Positions 15,766-23,000 of a stretch of 24,799 bases of DNA are shown in pieces. This stretch comes from Clostridiaceae bacterium (GTDB taxonomy: Bacteria; Bacillota; Clostridia; Lachnospirales; Lachnospiraceae). The translations under genes and the position numbers were made by a program. The notes beneath the pieces are model-generated. The model worked only from the letters and a program-made list of their open reading frames with translations, had not been told where the DNA came from and searched no databases. The stretch is from contig CABIYE010000039.1 of NCBI GenBank assembly GCA_902362865.1, positions 1-24,799 of the forward strand. The letters are read 5' to 3'. Position 1 is the stretch's first letter. Each line of letters starts with the position of its first letter.

Positions 15766-16489
15766 GTTTCATCAGAATTCCCTCTTTTTTCTAAGTATTC
15801 AATAAAATCATTAAATCCACCTTTGCCGCTTAGCCTAAATTTTTCAAATTCATCAGAGGCTTGTTGCATACTTTTCTTGAAATTATCGCTCAATATAGTG
15901 TGTCGGAGTGTTTCCATATTATGCTCATATTTATTGTATTTTTTTATATCTTCGTCCTTAGATATTTTATTGACGAGGGTATTTGAAAAGTGTTTTGTTG
16001 CTCTGTACTCTGCAAACTCCATTTTTTCTTTATCTTGAAGATTGATATTTTCTATGCTAGAATTCTGTATTTGAATTTCCTTGTAGTATGTCTGCATATA
16101 TGAGTAAATTGCATGGCAAATATCCCAAAAGTATTCTTTTTTTAATATGGTGTCGAGTATAAGTTGCTCATATTCGGTTGCAGTTTGTATATATAATACA
16201 GAATCGCAAGAAAGGTTAGTTTCTTGTGAAATAAATTCTATGTCATGAGTAGGTGCTTCCATATCTGTAAAAAAGTAATCTAAATCGCAATTCAAGGCAT
16301 TGCATAGAGATAAAACATCAGAAATGTTTTGTGGGTAGTTTTTTCCCTTAATCCAATTATCAACTTTTCTTGTTTTGTCTGTTACTTTTTGCCTATCTAA
16401 TTTAAGTTCTTCTTCTGTTATCGGATCCTTTTTTCTAGCACATTGTATAGTGCGATTTTTTCAGGATTTCCTTTTTTATCAATCATCAT
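15759..16489 (-). pseudogene. Xre-type helix-turn-helix regulator, frameshifted
   Basis: Read on the minus strand from ATG 16489, the first frame gives MMIDKKGNPEKIALYNVLEK and stops early. A second frame, open from about 16430, gives DPITEEELKLDRQKVTDKTR, then KVDNWIKGKNYPQNISDV and LSLCNALNCDLDYFF, then 170 further residues ending at 15759. One extra base in the run of six A (minus strand; 16429-16434) joins them as ...VLEKKDPITEEEL..., a normal helix-turn-helix domain with recognition helix around KTRKVDNWIKGKNYP. Restored length is about 243 residues. The C-terminal part is not recognised. Its position, divergent from the next genes, is that of a repressor in an integrative element. The downstream 178-residue ORF alone lacks most of the DNA-binding domain. 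Confidence 0.65.
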
Positions 16490-16498
16490 AAAGTTACA

Positions 16499-16510
16499 AC
16501 GAGCGTTCGT
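16499..16510. promoter_or_regulatory. Palindromic site between the divergent regulator and plus-strand genes
   Basis: ACGAGCGTTCGT (16499-16510) is an imperfect palindrome with ACGA and TCGT arms, ten bases before the regulator start on the minus strand. It is a candidate operator for that regulator. It also loosely resembles a Firmicutes LexA box (minus strand CGAAC followed by CGTT), with at least two mismatches. Confidence 0.3.
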
Positions 16511-16556
16511 CAAGTAGAAACTATTGATATTGTTATTCTTTTCAGGAGGTAAAGAC

Positions 16557-17066
16557 GTGAAGAATATTGATATAAAAAAGTATGCAAAAACACGTAAGGT
16601 AAATCTATGGGAAGTATCAGAACGGTTAGGATATGCACACGAAACAGCAGGTGATGGTATGGACGGAAGGATTAAAGTGAATGATGCGGCTGGATTCCTT
16701 CACATGGACAGCCAGACATTGTGCTTGATGATTCAGCAGGATTTAATTCCTGGTGCAACATGCTTTAAACGGAATGAGAGCTTGACTGTTAAAGAAAAGC
16801 AGGCGATATGTGCGCGACAAGATAGATTGATGCTTGAAAAAGAGTGTTGGCTTGAATTGCAAGGTAAATTGTGGTATATTATGTCTACGGAAAGTCATAG
16901 AGCAAAGGCGGCCCCCTCTTGTTTACTCGGAGGGTATTACAGCCCTCCAGACGAGAGAAAGGAGGGCGATGCAATGTATGTTACATATGCGGATTTAATC
17001 CAAATTGGAATACTCATTGTTGCTCTTATCAGTCTGCTTTATCAGATTTTTAAGGGAAGAAAGTAG
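16557..17066 (+). CDS. Mosaic helix-turn-helix ORF running in frame into the toxin
   Basis: Start chosen at GTG 16557, with AGGAGG (16544-16549) seven bases upstream. The first 25 residues (KKYAKTRKVNLWEVSERLGY) resemble the small Tn916-type helix-turn-helix proteins. The fit then breaks, and RIKVNDAAGFLHMDSQTLCL onward resembles an excisionase or MerR-like DNA-binding piece. The last part is the translated leader and full sequence of the holin-like toxin (residues 140-169). No stop codon separates the parts. I read this as two decayed DNA-binding fragments placed upstream of an independent toxin gene. A real fused protein is possible but unlikely, since the toxin has its own promoter and ribosome site. 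Confidence 0.4.
   Translation: MKNIDIKKYAKTRKVNLWEVSERLGYAHETAGDGMDGRIKVNDAAGFLHMDSQTLCLMIQQDLIPGATCFKRNESLTVKEKQAICARQDRLMLEKECWLELQGKLWYIMSTESHRAKAAPSCLLGGYYSPPDERKEGDAMYVTYADLIQIGILIVALISLLYQIFKGRK
16852..16880 (+). promoter_or_regulatory. Promoter of the holin-like toxin gene
   Basis: TTGAAT (16852-16857), a 17-base spacer and TATATT (16875-16880) form a good sigma-A promoter. Transcription would begin near 16887, giving a leader of about 87 bases ahead of the toxin ATG. It lies inside the mosaic helix-turn-helix ORF. Confidence 0.65.
16929..16967 (+). promoter_or_regulatory. Toxin leader with competing pairings over the Shine-Dalgarno
   Basis: GCCCTCC (16942-16948) can pair with the upstream GGAGGG (16929-16934) or with the toxin Shine-Dalgarno GGAGGGC (16961-16967), perfectly in both cases. 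The two pairings are mutually exclusive, so the leader can switch between a masked and an open ribosome site. Masked toxin messages are known in several type I systems. Confidence 0.6.
16974..17066 (+). CDS. Holin-like type I toxin, 30 residues
   Basis: The peptide starts MYVTYADLIQIGILIVALIS and ends LLYQIFKGRK: a short acidic/polar head, one membrane helix (about residues 8-24) and a basic tail. This is the pattern of the small Firmicutes peptides annotated as putative holin-like toxin, related in style to TxpA/BsrG. Such peptides insert in the membrane and stop growth when not repressed by an antisense RNA. AGGAGGGC (16960-16967) lies six bases before the ATG, and a sigma-A promoter lies at 16852-16880. 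The end of the gene overlaps the terminator hairpin of a convergent antisense RNA. Toxicity is inferred from the family. Confidence 0.78.
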   Translation: MYVTYADLIQIGILIVALISLLYQIFKGRK

Positions 17067-17096
17067 CCGCCAACTATTCCCAGTAGCTGACGGCTG
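17066..17096 (-). terminator. Terminator hairpin of the antisense RNA
   Basis: A twelve-bp stem (AGCCGTCAGCTA with TAGTTGGCGGCT on the minus strand) closes a seven-base loop, followed by ACTTTCTT. Two of its pairs are G-U, which exist only in the minus-strand RNA. Confidence 0.6.
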
Positions 17097-17126
17097 ATGT
17101 AAAAATCGGTTTTTAACTATTGTGAG

Positions 17127-17155
17127 GGGTAGCCGCTTCTATGGCTTTCCTTTTT
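17127..17155 (+). terminator. Terminator of the toxin message
   Basis: GGGTAGCC (17127-17134) pairs with GGCTTTCC (17143-17150), with one T-T mismatch and one wobble, and is followed by TTTTT (17151-17155). It ends the plus-strand toxin transcript right at the antisense start point. Confidence 0.5.
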
Positions 17156-17163
17156 CTATCTTA

Positions 17164-17192
17164 AATATAGCACACATGGCAGCAGGACGCAA
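17164..17192 (-). promoter_or_regulatory. Extended -10 promoter of the antisense RNA
   Basis: On the minus strand TTGCGT (17192-17187), a 17-base spacer and TATATT (17169-17164) are aligned. TGC precedes the -10, giving the extended form TGCTATATT that compensates for the weak -35. The remaining bases of the gap, 17193-17317, hold no feature I recognise. Confidence 0.6.
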
Positions 17193-17334
17193 GCAAAAAA
17201 TCCGTTACAATAAAAGCGTCTAAGCACTTACGGGGGTCTGCATAGAAAACGGTTCTTTCTGAACTTTGGCGATCTGACTTCTCTTTAATATCTTGCATCT
17301 ACCTAGATTATAAAATAAAGGTAGGTGTATTTCA

Positions 17335-17855
17335 ATGACGAATGAGCAAATTGTAGAGGAAATTCGGAACGGTTATTCTGCAACGGATAATATGCAGTTA
17401 TTGTATGAAAAAAATCTGCCATTGATAAAAAAGTTTATAAAACCTTATACAGCTTATGAGAATCAAGAGGACTTATTGCAGGAATCCTATTTTGGATTGT
17501 GGGAGGCGGTAAAACGCTATGAAATTCTGAAAATGTGTTGTTTATGACTTATGCCGGGTACTGGATAAAACAGAGCGTACAGCGATATATTGAACAGTGC
17601 GGTACTGTAGTTAAAATACCGAGCCATACAAGACAGAAAATGACACACTACAGGCGAGTAATTCAGAAGATACAGCAGGAGCAGGGCATATCATTAGACA
17701 GAGTAAGGCGGATTAAAGAAAAAGAGTCTTATGAAGCCCGTAAAATCAAGGGCCGCGGGATTTTTTGTCGCCTGAAAATAAAAAATATAGATTCGCCATA
17801 TACTATTGACAAAAAAAAGAAGATTGTAGTACTATTGTATTACAATAGGAGGTGA
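17335..17855 (+). pseudogene. Sigma-70-like factor remnant, frameshifted and truncated
   Basis: The first frame (17335-17547) begins MTNEQIVEEIRNGYSATDNM and includes QEDLLQESYFGLWEAVKRYE, a sigma region 2 signature. The second frame continues FMTYAGYWIKQSVQRYIEQC and VKIPSHTRQK, the rest of regions 2 and 3. One missing base near 17521-17525 separates them: an extra A in AAA gives KRYENSENVLFMTYAGYWI. After about 17735 the match to sigma factors is lost (ARKIKGRGIFCR onward), so region 4, needed for -35 recognition, is absent. AAAGGTAGG (17318-17325) precedes the ATG. Small sigma-like factors of this kind occur in Tn916-type integrative elements. It is not expected to be functional. Confidence 0.75.
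17806..17846 (+). promoter_or_regulatory. Promoter and palindromic operator of the RelB/PIN module
   Basis: TTGACA (17806-17811) and TACTAT (17830-17835) are 18 bases apart. A 24-base imperfect palindrome (17823-17846, ATTGTA at one end and TACAAT at the other) covers the -10 and the probable start point. This is the normal placement of an operator bound by a ribbon-helix-helix antitoxin. AGGAGGTG follows before the ATG. Confidence 0.65.
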
Positions 17856-17859
17856 CACT

Positions 17860-18132
17860 ATGGCAAAAGAAGCAACATTACAGGTCCGGATGGATGCGGA
17901 TTTGAAAGAGAAAGCGGAAGCGTTATATCGGGAACTGGGGACATCCTTTGCAGAAGCAGTACGGATTTTTGCAAAACAGAGTGTGCTGGAAAATGGGATG
18001 CCATTTGTGATATCTGCAAACCATAAGAACACATACGGTAGGCTTTCCAAATATGCTGATTTGGTTAGAAGGGAGCAGGAGGAAGGCGCATTTGAGAAGG
18101 CTATGGTAGAAAAATATGAAAAAGCTGATTGA
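17860..18132 (+). CDS. RelB/DinJ-family antitoxin
   Basis: A 90-residue antitoxin with a ribbon-helix-helix N-terminus (TLQVRMDADLKEKAEALYRE), then LGTSFAEAVRIFAKQSVLEN and GMPF, the standard RelB/DinJ signature. The acidic, flexible C-terminus (about 60-90) would bind and block the toxin. AGGAGGTG lies eight bases before the ATG. The next gene starts 17 bases before its stop, so the two are translated together. RelB/DinJ proteins normally pair with RelE/YafQ ribonucleases, but here the partner is a PIN-domain protein. A palindrome over its promoter suggests autoregulation. Confidence 0.88.
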   Translation: MAKEATLQVRMDADLKEKAEALYRELGTSFAEAVRIFAKQSVLENGMPFVISANHKNTYGRLSKYADLVRREQEEGAFEKAMVEKYEKAD

Positions 18133-18472
18133 TGCAAATGTGATCCTGCGTTATCTTCTGGGAGATCATCCGCAGATGTCCGAAAAAGCAAAAAAGGTAA
18201 TTGAAGCCGGGGCTTTTACTCTGCCGGAAGTTCTTGCAGAGGTGGTGTATGTGCTCAAAGGTATATATAAAGTAGAACGTGCAGAGATTGCAAAGGTTTT
18301 AATTGATTTTCTGGATGAAATCAGTATTGAGAATCAGGAGACTGTATGCGAAGCATTGTCATTATTTTCAGAAACCTCTCTTGATTTTGTGGATTGTGTC
18401 CTAATAGCCAGACACAGGATACTTGGTGATGAAGTAGTGAGTTTTGATAAAAAACTGAGCAATAGGTTGTAG
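18116..18472 (+). CDS. PIN-domain toxin (VapC-like ribonuclease)
   Basis: A 118-residue PIN-domain protein, the expected length for a VapC-type endoribonuclease toxin. Acidic metal-binding residues are Asp6 (LIDANVILRYLL), Glu42 (VLAEVVYVL), Asp90/Asp93 (LDFVDCVLIA) and Asp111 (VVSFDKKL), so the active site looks intact. The ATG at 18116 lies inside the antitoxin gene, 17 bases before its stop, and has only a weak ribosome site, which fits coupled translation with less toxin than antitoxin. VapC toxins cut tRNA or rRNA; the target here is unknown. A strong terminator follows. Its pairing with a RelB/DinJ antitoxin rather than VapB makes this a hybrid module. Confidence 0.85.
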   Translation: MKKLIDANVILRYLLGDHPQMSEKAKKVIEAGAFTLPEVLAEVVYVLKGIYKVERAEIAKVLIDFLDEISIENQETVCEALSLFSETSLDFVDCVLIARHRILGDEVVSFDKKLSNRL

Positions 18473-18484
18473 AAATATAAGTGA

Positions 18485-18519
18485 AGCGCTTTATATGGAG
18501 GCATATAGGGCGCTTTTTT
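18485..18519 (+). terminator. Strong intrinsic terminator after the PIN toxin
   Basis: Positions 18485-18497 pair with 18502-18514 over 13 bp (two G-T wobbles) around the loop GAGG. TTTTTT follows (18514-18519). It lies 13 bases after the PIN stop codon. Confidence 0.9.
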
Positions 18520-18521
18520 GT

Positions 18522-18551
18522 AGTCGTCAACTACTGCAATAGTTGATGGGT
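18522..18551 (+). other. Second copy of an antitoxin-terminator-like hairpin
   Basis: TCAACTA (18527-18533) and TAGTTGA (18540-18546) pair around CTGCAA; the stem extends outward with G-T pairs. The sequence closely resembles the antisense-RNA terminator at 17066-17096 read on the minus strand (shared CGTCA, CTACTG, ATAGTTG). Its right arm overlaps the -35 of the aminopeptidase promoter. Confidence 0.4.
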
Positions 18552-18571
18552 ATTATGAAAATGGTTATACT
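18543..18571 (+). promoter_or_regulatory. Promoter of the M18 aminopeptidase gene
   Basis: TTGATG (18543-18548), a 17-base spacer and TATACT (18566-18571) precede the ATG at 18604. GGGAGG lies near 18590. The -35 overlaps the right arm of the upstream hairpin. Confidence 0.65.
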
Positions 18572-18603
18572 ATAGTTAGGAAAAATAACGGGAGGTATAG
18601 GTT

Positions 18604-19911
18604 ATGTATGCAGAAACAGCAGAGGGAATGCTTGATTTTATTAAACACAGTCCCACAGCTTTTCATGCTGTGGAGAATATGAAACATATCTTGAGAGAGA
18701 ATCAGTTCCGTGAATTATCTGAGAAAGACAGATGGCAGATTGAGGCGGGCGGAAAATATTTTGTGAGCCGTAATGGTTCGAGTATTATTGCATTTGCCGT
18801 GGGAGAAGACATAGAGGATTATTACTTTAAGATTGCCGCATCCCACAGTGATTCGCCTGCTTTTAAAGTAAAGGAAAATGCAGAAATCCAGGTGAAGGGA
18901 AACTATACACTGCTTAATACAGAAGGGTATGGTGGAATGGTGTGTGCTTCCTGGCTCGACAGACCGCTTTCGATTGCGGGAAGAGTGGTTGTGAAAAGGG
19001 AAAACTTTTACGATTCCAGGCTGGTTTGTGTTGATAGGGATTTGGTCTTGATCCCCGGCCTGGCAATACACATGAATCGGGAAGTGAATGAAGGATATCG
19101 TTATAATAAGCAGGTGGATATGCTGCCGCTTTTGGGGAATGGTATGCATGAGAAGGGAGCGTTGAAGAGATTAATTGCAGAGGAACTTCACATAGATGAG
19201 AAAATGATTTATGGGATGGATCTGTATTTATATAACCGTACGGAACCTTCGGTTTGGGGAGCCGGACAGGAATATTTTTCGGCTCCGAGGCTGGATGATC
19301 TGGAATGTGCGTATGCTTCGCTTCAGGGATTTCTGAAAGGGCAAGACAGGAGTGCTGTGAATGTATTTACGTGCTTTGATAATGAAGAAGTAGGCTCCGG
19401 GACAAAACAGGGGGCAGGATCTACCTTCCTTTCTGATACTCTTTGCCGGGTAAATCGATGCCTGGGCAGGGATGTGGAAGATTTCTGCCGTGCGGCAGCG
19501 GCAGGGTTTATGGTAAGCTGCGATAATGCGCATGCTGTGCATCCGAACCATCCGGAGAAAACAGATATAAATAATTGTGTATATATGAATGAAGGGGTTG
19601 TGGTGAAGTCTCATGCAGGGCAGAAATATACCAGTGATGCAGTAAGTATTGCTGTGTGGAAGGGAATCTGTGAAAAAGCCGGGGTGCCGCTGCAGTATTT
19701 TGCTAACCGTTCTGATATGGCGGGAGGGAGTACTCTGGGAAATATCGCCATGGGACAGGTGTCTATGGACTGTGTGGATGTAGGCCTTCCGCAGCTTGCC
19801 ATGCATTCGGCTTATGAGACAGCAGGGGTAAAAGACTACGGATATATGCTCCGGGCGATAGAGAGTTTCTACAATACAAAAATTGAAAATAGAGTAAATT
19901 TTTATATATAA
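18604..19911 (+). CDS. M18-family aminopeptidase
   Basis: A 435-residue cytoplasmic metalloaminopeptidase of the aspartyl-aminopeptidase family, which removes N-terminal (mostly acidic) residues from peptides. The two-metal site is complete: His81 and the nearby Asp83 in ASHSDSP, Asp231 in RLDDLECA, Glu261/Glu262 in FDNEEVGSG, Asp307 in SCDNAHAVHP, and His401 in LAMHSAYE. Length is typical. It has its own promoter (TTGATG/TATACT) and a GGGAGG ribosome site. It probably serves general peptide turnover and has no evident link to the toxin modules before it or the glycosidase after it. No terminator follows, so some read-through into the next gene is possible. Confidence 0.92.
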   Translation: MYAETAEGMLDFIKHSPTAFHAVENMKHILRENQFRELSEKDRWQIEAGGKYFVSRNGSSIIAFAVGEDIEDYYFKIAASHSDSPAFKVKENAEIQVKGNYTLLNTEGYGGMVCASWLDRPLSIAGRVVVKRENFYDSRLVCVDRDLVLIPGLAIHMNREVNEGYRYNKQVDMLPLLGNGMHEKGALKRLIAEELHIDEKMIYGMDLYLYNRTEPSVWGAGQEYFSAPRLDDLECAYASLQGFLKGQDRSAVNVFTCFDNEEVGSGTKQGAGSTFLSDTLCRVNRCLGRDVEDFCRAAAAGFMVSCDNAHAVHPNHPEKTDINNCVYMNEGVVVKSHAGQKYTSDAVSIAVWKGICEKAGVPLQYFANRSDMAGGSTLGNIAMGQVSMDCVDVGLPQLAMHSAYETAGVKDYGYMLRAIESFYNTKIENRVNFYI

Positions 19912-19951
19912 AAGAGAGAATTATTATATGTAAAAATTTTAAAATCTGAGA

Positions 19952-19957
19952 TATAAT
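19952..19957 (+). promoter_or_regulatory. Possible -10 box of the GH30 gene
   Basis: TATAAT at 19952-19957 lies 78 bases before the ATG. The -35 position (TGTAAA, 19929-19934) is weak. The leader between them shows no riboswitch I recognise. Confidence 0.4.
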
Positions 19958-20035
19958 CGAACAGACCTGATAAAGGAAATCCTATACTTATATTGGGGTA
20001 ACGTAAGGAATCAGAAGCAAAAAAGGAGGATATTT

Positions 20036-23000
20036 ATGAAGAAAAGAATGATTGCCTTTATGATGGCTGTTGCAATGCTTTTGGGCTGTGTCTGCGATGT
20101 GTCTGTTGTATCGGCGGCTGAAGAAAACAGTGAAAAATATTATCTCAGAAGCGACTATGCGGTAAGCATAGAAGGCGTTTCGTCAGGTGTGGACAAGACA
20201 GACGGTTCCACAGGCGATCCGCAGATTGATGTAGATAGCGGAACTACGGCGAAGATTGTTGTGCAGGCAGACAGGCTCAGCGAGATGTCAGCAGCGACGG
20301 TTACTTATGCACAGAATGTTGGAGAACTTGATGTAAAACTTACAGCTTTAACCAGTGCAGATGCAGCGGAAGGTGTGGAATTATGTCATGAGAAGCTAAG
20401 TGGAGCTAGCAACTATGCGACACGGACATCTGATCCGATTCCGTTTACGAAAGCAGTACCGGAAGATGCAAAGTTCCTTCAGGTAGAATTGTCAGTAAGC
20501 GGATCATTGGATGGAAAATCCTATGTAAACTATATCGAGGTTTTCAAGAATATGGCAGTAAAGCAGGTTGTACAATGGAAGTCTCTTGCCAATGACAAGG
20601 TGCTTGATATTACTGATTCTGGAACCGGCAATGGAAATATTGTGACTGCATCTGCAGCTTCAGATGCAAAATCACAAACCTGGAGCATTCAGCAGGATTC
20701 AGAAAAAGGATGGTACTATCTTGTAAATGAGAACAGCGGCAAAGGCATGGGCTTGCTTGGCGGAACGAAGGATCCTGGTGAAGAACCGGTACAGTGGACA
20801 ATGGATGGTTCATCAAATCAGTTTTGGAGATTTGTTGCGGTTGAGAAGAACGGCGAAACTTATTATAAGATACTGAACAAAAATAGTAAGCTGGCGCTTA
20901 CAGTGAATGACAGCAAGGTTACTCAGGAAACTTATACAGGTGCAGATAACCAGCTTTTTGAGGCGGTTATGAAGCAGGGGACACTTGATTTTGCAAGCAA
21001 ATATGATGATAATTATTCTATAACGAATATTAGCGTTTCGGCAGAAAATTATGTGATTTCCTATTCAACTGCTTATTCTATGCAGGATGGCATGTATTTT
21101 GAAATGTTACTTTCAGATGGACAGAACAATGCTGCGGGGAAGGGAACCTTTACCGTTGACAAGGATGGCGAGTATACTCTGACAGCTTCTGTTTATGAGG
21201 ATAGTACGAAGAACGTAAAGGTGTGCGAAGATTATACACAGACCTTTACGCTGACAAATGGAGAATACAAGGTTGTAGGAGCTGAATGGACGGTTACAAC
21301 GGAACAGTCTCCATGGACGGAAAATGGCGTGGTAGAAGTAAGGGATGTAACCGACGACCAGGTTGAAGAAATCAAGGAATCGGCTGCTAACTATATTTAT
21401 GTGGATCAGAATACGCGTTATCAGACAATGGATTCCAATCCATGGGGCGGCTGCTTTAATGAAAAAGGCTGGTACGCAATGCGTGACCTTACAGATGAGC
21501 AGAAAGAATCTGTGATTCAGGCGTTGTTTGATCCGAATACGGATGGACTGAAGCTGTCTGCCGGAAGGACACCGATTGGAGCCAGTGACTTTGGTCTTGA
21601 TATGTATACTTATGCGGACGCTGAGTGGGATGATTATGACATGAGCAGCTTTAGTATTGACCAGGATAAAGAATATTTGATTCCGTATATTAAAGCAGCT
21701 ATGAAATATGTTCCGGATATGCCGCTCTTCTCATCCCCGTGGACGCCGCCGGCATGGATGAAGACAAATAATAAGTTAAACGGCGTGGAAAGCGGTTTCC
21801 CGGGAATTGAAGATACAGAAGAGAATTTTGAAGCTTATGCATTATATTTTGTAAAATATCTTGAGGCCTATGCAGAAGAAGGAATTGATCTTTATGCGGT
21901 AACTCCGCAGAATGAGCCGACTATGAATACGCCATATCCGTCTTGTGTATGGACCGGCGATCAGCTCAATGTATTCTTAAGAGATTATCTTTGCGATGCA
22001 ATTGAAGAATATAATGAGAAAAATGATAAGGATGTAGAAGTGTGGCTCGGTACATTTACTGATTCCAACCAGAGTATGGTATGGCCGACCTTTAGGGATC
22101 CGGTAACAAGCTCTAAGGTAGATGGTTACTGCTTCCAGTGGTGGGGCGCTCCTCTTGCTACAAAGCTTTATTCACAGAGTAAAGCCGAGACAGGAACAGC
22201 AGTGAAAATCATCCAGTCCGAGTCAAAATGCGGCGGTGGTGATAATAGCTGGCAGTATGCGGAAGAGCAGTTTGACTGCTATAAGGAATTCCTTGATGCA
22301 GGTGTGAGCCAGTACTATCTCTGGAATATGATCCTGGAAGGCAATGGAGAGAATAATGCGGAACCTGCTTCCAGAAGATGGCCGCAGAATTCTCCGATTT
22401 CCGTAAATGGAACGGATATACGTTATAACCCGAGCTACTATCAGGTAAAACATTTTACTTCTAATATTGATAGTGGCGCAAGAAGAATTAAGGTAGAGGG
22501 AAATAACCTTGGCGAAGGTTCTGTGTCAGGTTATGTACAAGATGTAAGAGCAATTGGTTTCCAGAATACGGATGGAGAGATTGTATTAAATGTAAAGAAC
22601 TCTACATCAGCAGCAAAGGATGTAACAGTTGTAGTAAACAACGAAGCATTTGATGTAACGGTTCCGGCACACTCTATCAATACCTTTAAATTAGATGGTA
22701 CATATGAAGATACCCCGGATGCTACAGAAGTAGTTGAAGTAGAAGAGACAACGAATCTGAAATTCACAAGCGCGGCGACAGGTGATCTTCTCTCAGCAGA
22801 AGGCTTCGCCAACGGAGATGTTATTAATACAGCATCCAACCGAGGAGAGAGTAATCAGACATGGAAGCTTGTAAAGGCGGCAAATGAAGGATATTATCAT
22901 CTTGTGAATTTTGCTACGGAGCTGGGTGTGGCCGTATGGAATGGAGTGACGACAGAAGGCGCTGAGATTAAGCAGTATGAGAATACCGGAGCACCGGATC

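Larger units (their letters stand above)
17055..17157 (-). ncRNA. Candidate antisense antitoxin RNA of the holin-like toxin
   Basis: A minus-strand promoter at 17164-17192 would start RNA near 17157. It would run through the whole 3' untranslated region of the toxin message and end just inside the toxin gene. The terminator hairpin uses 17085-17096 and 17066-17077: all 12 pairs form as minus-strand RNA (two G-U), whereas as plus-strand RNA two become A-C mismatches. That shows which strand is the functional transcript. The U-tail (ACUUUCUU) is only moderately U-rich. The RNA is about 100 nt and complementary to the toxin message over its full length. Confidence 0.65.

Noticed and set aside
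16499..16510. LexA (SOS) box before the Xre regulator
   Set aside because: It differs from the Firmicutes consensus at two or more positions. It is kept only as a generic palindromic operator candidate.
17734..17766. CCCG/CGGG followed by TTTTTT as a terminator inside the sigma-like remnant
   Set aside because: The stem is only four or five pairs with a long loop, too weak to call.
20081..20092. Lipobox-like LLGC (residues 15-18) in the GH30 signal peptide
   Set aside because: Leu at -2 is a poor lipobox, and SLH repeats already provide anchoring. A signal peptidase I site at VVSA-AEE fits better.
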